A DNA stretch of 64,000 nt from Sphingomonas psychrotolerans (GTDB lineage: Bacteria > Pseudomonadota > Alphaproteobacteria > Sphingomonadales > Sphingomonadaceae). The DNA lies in assembly GCF_002796605.1 (NCBI RefSeq), contig NZ_CP024923.1, forward strand, positions 3,355,501 to 3,419,500. Reading direction: 5' to 3'. The position numbers were made by a program, and so were the translations under genes. The notes below the pieces were generated by a model. The model was given only the letters and a program-made list of their open reading frames with translations. It was not told where the DNA came from and did no database searches. Of the stretch, positions 17,341-24,457 are shown one piece after another (within the stretch, counting starts at the first letter, position 1; every line of letters starts with the position of its first letter).

Positions 17341-17985
17341 GTGGTGGCCGAACTTGTCGCATGCGCGCTCCACATCCCGAAGCTGCGGGAGGCGGCGGGC
17401 GCGCGCGGGCTGGCTATTGTCCCTGTGGCTTCGGCGGCGCTGGCGGACAGCGGCGCGCAAGCCGCGATCATCGGACTCGAGGGGCGCGATCCGGCCGTGT
17501 GCGTAGCGCGGGCGCGGGCACAAGGCTGGCGGGGCGCGCTGATGCTTGCACTGACCAGCGATTGCGACGCCAGCATCGCGGGGGCACTCGACGCCGGTGC
17601 CGACGACGCCGTCGTGCTGCCGGTCTGCGCCGGGGAGATCGCGGCACGGCTGGCGGCGCGGCTGCGCTGCCACGCCCCGACCGTCATTGTGGGTGGGCTG
17701 CAGATCGACACGGTTGAACGGCGGGTGGAGCGCGAGAGCCGCGCGATCACGCTGCTGCCGCGCGAATATGCGCTTCTGCTCTATCTCGCGCGGTCGGCAG
17801 GGCGCTGCGTCGGGCGCGAGGAGTTGCTCGCCGCGGTATGGGGGCTAAGCTTCGATCCGGGCACCAATGTCGTCGAGGTGCATGTCTCGCGGTTACGCGC
17901 CAAGCTCGACCGCGGCTTCGCGGTGCCGATGCTGGTGACCGACAAAGGACGCGGATATCGGCTCATTGACCGGGCTGACCGGTGA
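17341..17985 (+). CDS. winged-helix (OmpR-type) regulator with degenerate receiver domain
   Basis: A 214-residue protein. The C-terminal half (about 118-210) is a clear OmpR/PhoB winged helix: LLPREYALLLYLARSAGRCVGR, LAAVWG, NVVEVHVSRLRAKLD recognition helix, and the wing TDKGRGYRL. The N-terminal half has receiver-like spacing (QAAIIGLEGRDP, GALMLALT, ALDAGADDAVVLPV) but lacks the acidic pair near the N-terminus, the phospho-accepting aspartate (AAIIGLEG) and the conserved lysine (VLPV instead of VKPF). It should therefore act without phosphorylation. The start is a GTG codon with weak ribosome site. No histidine kinase is nearby. Confidence 0.85.
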   Translation: MVAELVACALHIPKLREAAGARGLAIVPVASAALADSGAQAAIIGLEGRDPAVCVARARAQGWRGALMLALTSDCDASIAGALDAGADDAVVLPVCAGEIAARLAARLRCHAPTVIVGGLQIDTVERRVERESRAITLLPREYALLLYLARSAGRCVGREELLAAVWGLSFDPGTNVVEVHVSRLRAKLDRGFAVPMLVTDKGRGYRLIDRADR

Positions 17986-18025
17986 CGGCGATTGGCGTAG
18001 CGTACCCCCGGGAAGAGGAGCCGAA

Positions 18026-18802
18026 ATGACCGAGCGCGTCACCATCACCATCGAGGATCATGTCGCAGACGTCCGCCTGGCGCGACCGGATAAGCTCAAC
18101 GCGCTCGATCCGGCGATGTTCGCCGCGCTGATCGACGCGATTGCGCAACTGGGAGAGACGCCGGGGCTACGCGCCGTGGTGCTTTCGGGCGAGGGGCGCG
18201 GCTTTTGCGCGGGACTCGACATGGCGAGCATGGCGAGCGCCGGATCGGGAGTCGATCTGGCGGCGCGAACCCAGGGACTGGCCAATGATTTTCAACAGGT
18301 CGCCTGGGGATGGCGGACGCTGGCGGTGCCGGTGATCGCGGCGGTGCATGGTGTCGCCTTCGGCGGCGGGCTGCAGATCGCCAGCGGCGCCGACGTGCGG
18401 ATCGCCGCACCCGATTCGCGATTGTCGGTGATGGAGATGAAATGGGGAATCGTGCCCGATATGGCGGGCTTCGCCTTGTGGCGCGGCAATGTGCGCGACG
18501 ATGTGCTGCGCGAATTGGTTTATACCGCGCGCGAGTTCGGCGCCGAGGAAGCGCAGGCGCTCGGCTTCGTCACCCGGATCGCGGCGGACCCGCATGCCGA
18601 AGCGATGACGCTCGCGCGGGCGATCGCAGGACGCAATCCGGATGCGATCAGGGCGGCGAAGCGGCTTGCCAATCTCGAGACCGGCGCCGCCGAGACGCTG
18701 GTCGCGGAGAGCGCGGAGCAGGCGCGGCTGCTGCGCACGACCAACCAGATCGAGGCAGTGATGGCCAATATGCAGAAGCGCACGCCCGACTTTACCGACT
18801 GA
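18026..18802 (+). CDS. enoyl-CoA hydratase/isomerase (crotonase family)
   Basis: A 258-residue crotonase-fold enzyme. It shows RPDKLNALDPAMFAAL, the CoA-binding/oxyanion segment LSGEGRGFCAGLDMASM, and the second oxyanion loop AVHGVAFGGGLQIASGADVRIAA, followed by EMKWGIVPDM. Aspartate in EMKWGIVPD occupies the region of the second catalytic acid. The ATG is preceded by GAAGAGGAG. It likely acts in fatty-acid or aromatic-acid beta-oxidation; hydratase versus isomerase cannot be decided. The thiolase gene follows 68 bases on. Confidence 0.9.
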   Translation: MTERVTITIEDHVADVRLARPDKLNALDPAMFAALIDAIAQLGETPGLRAVVLSGEGRGFCAGLDMASMASAGSGVDLAARTQGLANDFQQVAWGWRTLAVPVIAAVHGVAFGGGLQIASGADVRIAAPDSRLSVMEMKWGIVPDMAGFALWRGNVRDDVLRELVYTAREFGAEEAQALGFVTRIAADPHAEAMTLARAIAGRNPDAIRAAKRLANLETGAAETLVAESAEQARLLRTTNQIEAVMANMQKRTPDFTD

Positions 18803-18870
18803 CTATTGCAATCGGAGCACCTGTCGCTAGATCAACGTCCATACCCGAAACTCGAAAAGCGAGTCCCTGA

Positions 18871-20064
18871 ATGCGAGAGGCTGCCATCGTTTCGACTGCG
18901 CGAACCGGCGTGGGCAAGGCCGGGCGCGGCTGGTTCAACGACACCGAAGCGCCGGTTCTCGCCGCGCATGTGATGAACGCGGCGATCGCGCGCGCCGGAA
19001 TCGACCCGGGCCGGATCGACGACGTGTTCTACGGCATGGGCAATCAATGGGGGACGCAGGGCGGCAACATGGCGCGGCTCTCCTTGTTCGCCGCGGGCGT
19101 CCCGTACAGCGTCCCCGCATTCAGCCTGGATCGCAAATGCGGCTCGGGCCTCACGGCAATCGCACTGGCAGCGCGCTCGATCATGACCGACGAGATCGAC
19201 GTGGCGCTCGCCGGCGGGATGGAGTCGATCAGCCTGACGATGCAGAACGCGCCGCGGGTGGTGAACCAGTCGGTTACGGCCAAGGTGCCGGCGGCCTACA
19301 TCCCGATGATCGAGACCGCCGAGGTCGTCGCCGAGCGCTATGGGATCAGCCGTGCGGCGCAGGATGCATTCGCCGCGACCAGCCAGCAGCGCGCCGCGGC
19401 GGGACTTGCAAGCGACGCGTTCGCCGAGGAGATCGTGCCGATCACCGTCGAGAAGGCACTGTACGACAAGGACGGCAATCGCACCGGCAGCGAAACCGTG
19501 ACGGTCACCCGCGACGAAGGCATCCGACCGGGAACCACGGTCGAGGCGCTCGCCGGTCTCAAGATCGTCTGGAAAGACGGCGACTTCGTGAAGGAGGGCC
19601 GGCACGTCACCGCAGGCAATGCCAGCCAGCTCTCCGATGGCGCCGCCGCGCAGATCCTGATGGATCGCAAGACCGCCGAGGCCGAGGGCAAGCAGATCCT
19701 CGGCATCTATCGCGGCTTCCAGGTCGCGGGGTGCGCGCCCGACGAAATGGGAATCGGCCCGGTCTTCGCGGTGCCGAAGCTGCTCGCGCGCGCCGGCCTT
19801 AAGGTCGAGGACATCGGCCTGTGGGAAATCAACGAGGCGTTCGCCAGCCAATGTCTCTATTGCCGCGACACGCTTGGGATCGACCCCGACAAGCTCAACG
19901 TCAATGGCGGCGCGATCGCGATCGGGCACCCGTTCGGGATGACCGGATCACGGCTCGTCGGCCATGCGCTGATCGAGGGACGCAAGCGCGGCGTGCGCTA
20001 TGTCGTCGTCTCGATGTGCACCGCCGGGGGCATGGGCGCCGCCGGGCTGTTCGAGATTCCCTAG
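18871..20064 (+). CDS. acetyl-CoA acyltransferase (thiolase family)
   Basis: A 397-residue thiolase. The nucleophilic cysteine is in SLDRKCGSGLTAI (about residue 90), the histidine in NVNGGAIAIGHPFGMTG, and the second cysteine in VVVSMCTAGGMGAAGLFE. It cleaves 3-ketoacyl-CoA or condenses acetyl-CoA. It shares direction with the enoyl-CoA hydratase, consistent with a small beta-oxidation set. Its 3' end overlaps the convergent SRPBCC gene by four bases. Confidence 0.94.
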   Translation: MREAAIVSTARTGVGKAGRGWFNDTEAPVLAAHVMNAAIARAGIDPGRIDDVFYGMGNQWGTQGGNMARLSLFAAGVPYSVPAFSLDRKCGSGLTAIALAARSIMTDEIDVALAGGMESISLTMQNAPRVVNQSVTAKVPAAYIPMIETAEVVAERYGISRAAQDAFAATSQQRAAAGLASDAFAEEIVPITVEKALYDKDGNRTGSETVTVTRDEGIRPGTTVEALAGLKIVWKDGDFVKEGRHVTAGNASQLSDGAAAQILMDRKTAEAEGKQILGIYRGFQVAGCAPDEMGIGPVFAVPKLLARAGLKVEDIGLWEINEAFASQCLYCRDTLGIDPDKLNVNGGAIAIGHPFGMTGSRLVGHALIEGRKRGVRYVVVSMCTAGGMGAAGLFEIP

Positions 20065-20582
20065 GCCCCGAGCGCCTTCGCCGCCGCCGCCTCGGCCTCG
20101 GCATGCAATGCCCAGAAGCTGGCGATGTGCTTGCCCTCCAGCCGCCGCTCGAGCACCGCCAGGTGCGCCCCCCAGCCGCCGCCGAAATTGCGCGCGTCGT
20201 CAGGGCCGCGCAGTCCGGTATGGGTGAGTGTCAGGCGCGTGCGTGCGTCGCCGATCGGCGCGAGCTCGATCGTCACTTCGCCCGCCTCGCCGCCCGACCA
20301 TGTGAAGGCGATCAGATTTGGCGGATCAAGCCGGGTGATCGTTTCGTGCCAGGCCTTGCCGTCATAGGGTGCGTAGCGTTTGGGCATCGGATCGGGCGCG
20401 TCGGCGAGATTGCCGTGGCGCATCGTCATGCCGATCGCGCCGCCTTCGCGCAGATCGGTCGGCCCGCCCATGAACCAGCGCGCGCGCTGTTCCGGATCGA
20501 CCAGATATTGCCACACCGTCTCGACCGGCGCGGCGAGCTCGCGCTCGAAGCGCAGCGTTTCGGCAGTGATCGTGTCAACCAT
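20061..20582 (-). CDS. SRPBCC-family (AHSA1-like) protein, last gene of ArsR operon
   Basis: A 173-residue START/Bet v1-like domain protein: ERELAAPVETVWQYLVDPEQRARWF at the start, EVTIELAPIGDARTRLTLTHTGL in the middle, and NFGGGWGAHLAVLERRLEG at the C-terminus. AHSA1-type domains bind hydrophobic ligands or client proteins. The ATG (MVDTITAETLRFE) follows AGAGCTGAA; upstream frame rejected. It is separated by one base from a second SRPBCC gene and lies in an operon that starts with an ArsR-type regulator. Confidence 0.85.
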   Translation of the reverse strand: MVDTITAETLRFERELAAPVETVWQYLVDPEQRARWFMGGPTDLREGGAIGMTMRHGNLADAPDPMPKRYAPYDGKAWHETITRLDPPNLIAFTWSGGEAGEVTIELAPIGDARTRLTLTHTGLRGPDDARNFGGGWGAHLAVLERRLEGKHIASFWALHAEAEAAAAKALGA

Positions 20583-20583
20583 T

Positions 20584-21021
20584 TCAGCTCTCCAATATGC
20601 GGGCGAGACTTTCCAGGATCGTCGTCCAGCCTTTGCGGGTCTGATCCTCATAGACCGCCCATTGCGGATCCATTTCGTGCGTGAGGGTGAGCGTGCAGCC
20701 GGCCGGCGTATCGACGATGTCGATGGTCACGCGGGTCCATTCGCCTTCGTCCGCCGGATCGGCAGCGAAGAGGAAGACGAGGTGGCGCGGACGATCGATC
20801 TCGAGATAGCGGCCACGGTGCTCGGCATCGCCTGCGGCGCGGCGCTCGGTGAGAGTGAAGCCGCCACCGACGCGCGGATCGATCTCGCAGCGGATCATCT
20901 CGCCGTCCGGCGTGGCGAACAGGAAGCGCGCCGCATCGGCAGGATCGAGCCAGGCGTCGAACGCGCGCGTCGCCGACGTGGCGAAAGCGCGGGTTACCTT
21001 GAGGATGACCGGACCGCTCAC
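20584..21021 (-). CDS. SRPBCC-family (AHSA1-like) protein, second copy
   Basis: A 145-residue SRPBCC domain protein: ILKVTRAFATSATRAFDAWLDPADAARFLF, CEIDPRVGGGFTLTERR, then LTLTHEMDPQWAVYEDQTRKGW. The start is GTG (VSGPVILKV), chosen because it overlaps the preceding VOC gene stop as GTGA and opens the conserved domain. It belongs to the ArsR-headed operon; in sphingomonads and rhizobia such ArsR-SRPBCC-VOC sets are common but their task is unknown. Confidence 0.8.
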   Translation of the reverse strand: MSGPVILKVTRAFATSATRAFDAWLDPADAARFLFATPDGEMIRCEIDPRVGGGFTLTERRAAGDAEHRGRYLEIDRPRHLVFLFAADPADEGEWTRVTIDIVDTPAGCTLTLTHEMDPQWAVYEDQTRKGWTTILESLARILES

Positions 21022-21413
21022 TGCAGGTTGACCTGCCACGAGACGCCGAACCTGTCCGATACCCAGCCGAACCGACGGCTCCAGCCGTAATTGTCGAGCG
21101 GCATCAGCACCTGACCGCCTTCGCCGAGCGTGGCAAACAATCGGTCGGTTTCGGCCGCGTCGATGCAATCGACGAAGAAGGACCAGGACGGCGTGAAGTC
21201 GAAGCCATGGGTGATGAAGCTGTCATGCGCCATCACCGGCTGGCCGGCGATCTCGGCATGCGCGCGCAAGACCGTCCCCTCGGGACCCGGGCCGTCGCGG
21301 CCGAAGCGCTCGATTGATACGATACGGCTGCCGGGAACCGACTCGACATAGAAATCGAGCGCCGCCTGCGCCTTGCCATGCTGGAACATGAGGAAGGGAG
21401 TTGCCTTGGTCAT
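21018..21413 (-). CDS. VOC-family (PhnB/glyoxalase-like) protein
   Basis: A 131-residue vicinal-oxygen-chelate protein of the PhnB-like type (TPFLMFQHGKAQAALDFYVESV, then GWSRRFGWVSDRFGVSWQVNL). These form dimers with a paired beta-alpha-beta-beta-beta fold and sometimes a metal site; the substrate is unknown. It sits between DUF1428 and SRPBCC genes in the ArsR operon. Confidence 0.85.
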   Translation of the reverse strand: MTKATPFLMFQHGKAQAALDFYVESVPGSRIVSIERFGRDGPGPEGTVLRAHAEIAGQPVMAHDSFITHGFDFTPSWSFFVDCIDAAETDRLFATLGEGGQVLMPLDNYGWSRRFGWVSDRFGVSWQVNLQ

Positions 21414-21425
21414 TCGGTCCTCCGC

Positions 21426-21788
21426 TCAACTGCGATGATCGACCAGCGACGCGAAGCCGCCATAGATCATCCGCCTCGAATCCATGATGTCGGCCTCATC
21501 CGCGCCCGGCTGGAGCCGGGGATCCGCGGCGATCGCTGCGTTACCCTCGTCGCGCGCCGCCTTTGACGGCCATTCGACCCACGAGAAGCAGACAGTTTCT
21601 CCGTCCTGAAGGTTCACTGCGCGGGCGAACCAGGTTTGCTCGCCCACAGGCACGTCGTCCCCCCAATTCTCCGACACGCGGATCGCCCCGTGATCGGTGA
21701 AGACTTCCGCCACGCGCTGCGCCATGGCGCGGAACCGCTCCTTGTTGGCGGCGGGCACCGCGAGAACGAACCCGTCGACATAGCTCAT
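21426..21788 (-). CDS. DUF1428 family protein
   Basis: A 120-residue protein of the DUF1428 (dimeric alpha/beta barrel-like) family: SYVDGFVLAVPAANKERFRAMA at the start and RRMIYGGFASLVD at the end are characteristic. No function is established. The ATG overlaps the ArsR stop as ATGA, so translation is coupled. It is the second gene in the operon. Confidence 0.85.
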   Translation of the reverse strand: MSYVDGFVLAVPAANKERFRAMAQRVAEVFTDHGAIRVSENWGDDVPVGEQTWFARAVNLQDGETVCFSWVEWPSKAARDEGNAAIAADPRLQPGADEADIMDSRRMIYGGFASLVDHRS

Positions 21789-22135
21789 CGCTTCGTCTCC
21801 TGCTGCTTGTCTGCTTCGATGAGCGCCTCGAGCCGGTCGAGCCGGAGGGTCCAGAATTGCTCCCATTGGCGCAGCCATTTGTCGGCTTCGCCGAGCGGGC
21901 CGGCATTGAGGCGGCAGAGCTGGTTGCGGCCGACTTTTCGTCGCGCGACGAGGCCGGCACCTTCGAGCACCTTCACATGCTTGGCGGCACCCGCGAAGCT
22001 CATCGAAAAAGGCTCGGCCAGTTCGCCGATCGACTTCTCGCCCAGCGCAAGCGTGGCGAGCATGCCGCGCCGGGTGGGGTCGGCGAGGGCGTGGAAGGTC
22101 GTGTCGAGTCGTTGTTCAACCATATGGTTGAACAT
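21785..22135 (-). CDS. ArsR-family transcriptional regulator, autoregulatory candidate
   Basis: A winged-helix protein of about 116 residues: HALADPTRRGMLATLALGEKSIGELAEPFSMSFAGAAKHVKVLEGAGLV shows the ArsR/SmtB DNA-binding core; metal-binding cysteines are absent, so it is not a classical metal sensor. Starts are ambiguous: ATG here (MFNHMVEQ), or ATG at 22123 (MVEQRLDTT); neither has a good ribosome site, suggesting a leaderless transcript. A perfect 20-base palindrome overlaps the first codons and a second lies upstream, so it probably represses its own operon of DUF1428, VOC and two SRPBCC genes. Confidence 0.85.
   Translation of the reverse strand: MFNHMVEQRLDTTFHALADPTRRGMLATLALGEKSIGELAEPFSMSFAGAAKHVKVLEGAGLVARRKVGRNQLCRLNAGPLGEADKWLRQWEQFWTLRLDRLEALIEADKQQETKR
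22114..22133. promoter_or_regulatory. operator palindrome overlapping the ArsR start
   Basis: GTTCAACCATATGGTTGAAC is a perfect 20-base palindrome across the possible start codons of the ArsR gene (it contains the ATG of MVEQ). Its core TCAACCATATGGTTGA is repeated 42 bases away, which marks it as a regulator-binding site. Confidence 0.6.
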
Positions 22136-22155
22136 GGTAGCAACACCGATATTAG

Positions 22156-22171
22156 TCAACCATATGGTTGA
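22156..22171. promoter_or_regulatory. second operator palindrome between rarD and arsR-type gene
   Basis: TCAACCATATGGTTGA, identical to the core of the site at the ArsR start, lies just after the rarD stop and upstream of the ArsR gene in its promoter region. Spacing between the palindrome centres is 40 bases, near four helical turns. Confidence 0.6.
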
Positions 22172-22174
22172 ATA

Positions 22175-23077
22175 TTATTCTGCCGGCAGTGCCGGCCTGG
22201 CCCGCGCCGCGCGAACGGCGTCGAAGGCGTACAAGGCGCAGCCGGTCCAGATCAGCGCAAAGGTGACGATATGGGCGGTGCGCATCGGCTCTCCGAAAAT
22301 CAGCACCGCCTCGGCGAACTGGAGTGAAGGAGCGATATACTGGAGCAGGCCGAGCGTCGCCAGGGGCAGCCGCCGAGCCGCGGCGGCGAACAGCAGCAGC
22401 GGCAGGGCGGTGACTACCCCGGCCAACGCGAGCAATAGGTCCATATGGTTCGATTGACCGAAGGCGGTGGTGCCGGTGTGGCCGGCATGAAGCAGCAGCG
22501 CGACGCTGAACGGCGCGAGCAGCAGCGTCTCTACGGTGAGTCCGCCGAGCGCATCGATTGCCGCGACTTTGCGCAGCAGCCCATAGAATCCGAAACTGAG
22601 CGCGAGCAGGAGCGAGATCCACAAGGCGCCGCCGCCGCTGGTCGCGAGCACGACCACCCCCGCTGCGGCAATCGCGATCGCCACGCCCTGAAGCCTTCGC
22701 AGCCTCTCGCCGAGAAAGGCGAAGCCGAGCGCGACATTGACCAGCGGATTGATGAAATAGCCGAGGCTCGCCTCGAGAACATGCTCGTTCTGGACTGCCC
22801 AGATATAGACGATCCAGTTGATCGCAATCATCAGCGCGCTGCCGACGAGCAACAGCAGGGTGCGCCCGCGCGCAGCGGTGATGATCCCTTTTGCGCGACG
22901 GAGCACGAGGATCAGCACGAGGAGGAGCGCCAGCGACCAAAGCACGCGATGCGCCAGAACCTGGAGCGCTGGAACACCCTTCAGCAAGTGTATGTAGAGC
23001 GGCAGCACGCCCCAGAGGGTGTACGAGCCGACGCCGAACGCGAGACCCGCGGCATCGGGCTTGGACGAATTGCGCAT
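22175..23077 (-). CDS. rarD: RarD-type EamA drug/metabolite transporter
   Basis: A 300-residue inner-membrane protein with ten hydrophobic segments in two EamA halves (GLAFGVGSYTLWGVLPLYIHLL near the start, TALIWTGCALYAFDAV at the end). RarD-type features include IAINWIVYIWAVQNEHVLEASLGYFINPLVNV. Members are proposed efflux or permease proteins; the substrate is unknown (named for chloramphenicol sensitivity). ATG (MRNSSKPD) chosen because it precedes the first membrane segment; the open frame continues 21 codons upstream without homology. Confidence 0.9.
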   Translation of the reverse strand: MRNSSKPDAAGLAFGVGSYTLWGVLPLYIHLLKGVPALQVLAHRVLWSLALLLVLILVLRRAKGIITAARGRTLLLLVGSALMIAINWIVYIWAVQNEHVLEASLGYFINPLVNVALGFAFLGERLRRLQGVAIAIAAAGVVVLATSGGGALWISLLLALSFGFYGLLRKVAAIDALGGLTVETLLLAPFSVALLLHAGHTGTTAFGQSNHMDLLLALAGVVTALPLLLFAAAARRLPLATLGLLQYIAPSLQFAEAVLIFGEPMRTAHIVTFALIWTGCALYAFDAVRAARARPALPAE

Positions 23078-23197
23078 GCGCTCCCATCGCCGCTCGACGC
23101 AGTCACGGCAAGCTCGACGCGCTTGAGCTCCGACAAGCAACGCTACGCTCTTGCCACCGCGAGCCGGCGCGCTACTTCACCGAAAAAGGGGGAACAT

Positions 23198-24148
23198 ATG
23201 GAACTCGACGAAGCCGCTCGCACGACGCCGTACGACCATCCGGTGATCGCCACGTTGGCAGGCGCTGCGGTGCTGGTGCTCGGTGCGTTGCTGCTGCCGC
23301 GCATGGTATCGCAACAACCGCTGGCAGTGCTGCTCGGCGCGGGCGCCGGCCTCGCATTATTGCTCTGGGCGATCGGGTTCGCGGTGACCACACGCTATTC
23401 GACTATCGCCTGGAAGCTTGGCTCGCTGGTGCTGCTGGCGGCGGTGGGACTCGGCGCGGCGCTGATCGCCCACGGCCAGTTCGAGACGATCGCGCGCGCC
23501 GATGCGAGCAGTTTCGCCGAAGTCGAATTCGGGCCCGGCGGCGCCGCGCAGTTTCCACCCGGTGCCGCAGCACGCGGGCCGCTTTCGCGGCTGTTCGTCG
23601 AGAGCGTGACTGCCAACGCGCAGGCGCAGCGCGACTTCGGTGCCGCCTTCGGCAAGCTGGGCGTGGCGAACCTCACCAGCCCCTATCTGCTCGAACGGGA
23701 TCCACAGACGCTATCGCAATGCGCCGCCATCGCGGAACTCCAGTCGCAGGCCAAGGCGCTGGCGGCGGCGCGTGGTCAGCGCGCCAAGGTCATCGCCGGT
23801 GCGCTGGATGCAGCCAACCTGTCCGCCAAGGCAAAGGAAGGCATAGCCATTATGGCCCGGGCTCGACCGGCCGAGCCCGCGGGCGATCCATTGCTCGCCA
23901 ACCAGCTCGCCATGGCCGGTTCGACGGCCGAGCTGTGCGAGCTGCTGGCGAAGCGTGGCTGGTTCAACAATGGCGGCTATTTCGGCTTCCGAAATGCCGC
24001 CGACGAGGCGCATTTCCGCGCACTCGCGAAGCGGCGGATAGCGCTGGCGGGCGAGGCCGAACGAATCGACCGCGCCGCGCAGGAACGCATGGCGGCCGGA
24101 CGCGAAATGGTCCGCGACGCGCTCAGCAAGTCGATATTTGCCGGCTGA
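23198..24148 (+). CDS. unknown membrane protein with three N-terminal membrane segments
   Basis: A 316-residue protein I do not recognise. ATG follows AAAAAGGGGGAAC, a strong ribosome site. Three hydrophobic segments (about residues 17-37, 42-62 and 70-92) are followed by a soluble C-terminal half rich in Ala, Arg and Glu, predicted helical, with the segment LAKRGWFNNGGYFGFRNAADEAHFRALAKR near residue 240. The open frame extends 750 bases upstream but runs antisense to rarD and is not coding. It is convergent with yciI, six bases apart. Confidence 0.7.
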   Translation: MELDEAARTTPYDHPVIATLAGAAVLVLGALLLPRMVSQQPLAVLLGAGAGLALLLWAIGFAVTTRYSTIAWKLGSLVLLAAVGLGAALIAHGQFETIARADASSFAEVEFGPGGAAQFPPGAAARGPLSRLFVESVTANAQAQRDFGAAFGKLGVANLTSPYLLERDPQTLSQCAAIAELQSQAKALAAARGQRAKVIAGALDAANLSAKAKEGIAIMARARPAEPAGDPLLANQLAMAGSTAELCELLAKRGWFNNGGYFGFRNAADEAHFRALAKRRIALAGEAERIDRAAQERMAAGREMVRDALSKSIFAG

Positions 24149-24154
24149 GCGCCG

Positions 24155-24457
24155 TCAGCCTTCTGGTCTGACCGGATTGGCTGCTTCGGCGCCGACCACG
24201 GTGGACCAGAGCGCCACGTTCCAGCGCGCCACGAGGCCCTGCGCGACATAGGGATCGGCTTCGGCGAAAGCGCGCGCGGTCTCGGCGCTGGTGAACAGCA
24301 GCAGCGCCGATTCGACCGGGTCGCCGACCGCACCGCCGAGCAGCAGATCGCCCCGCTCGACTGCGGCCCAGGCGAGCGCGAGGTGCGCGCCGCGAAAGGC
24401 CGGCCGGCGTTCGAGATAGTCGGCCGCGAGTTCGTAACGGAGCAGGAAGTGCGCCAT
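24155..24457 (-). CDS. YciI-family protein
   Basis: A 100-residue YciI-like protein (dimeric ferredoxin-like fold): MAHFLLRYELAADYLERR and FAEADPYVAQGLVARWNVALW match the family, including the acidic residue in ADPY often proposed as catalytic. It overlaps the bkdB stop by one base (TGATG) and so is in the branched-chain dehydrogenase operon. No substrate is known; a coupling to branched-chain acid degradation is inferred only from linkage. Confidence 0.85.
   Translation of the reverse strand: MAHFLLRYELAADYLERRPAFRGAHLALAWAAVERGDLLLGGAVGDPVESALLLFTSAETARAFAEADPYVAQGLVARWNVALWSTVVGAEAANPVRPEG

Noticed and set aside
22445..23197. Upstream extension of the unknown membrane protein frame
   Set aside because: This part is antisense to rarD, low complexity, and a strong ribosome site precedes the internal ATG at 23198.
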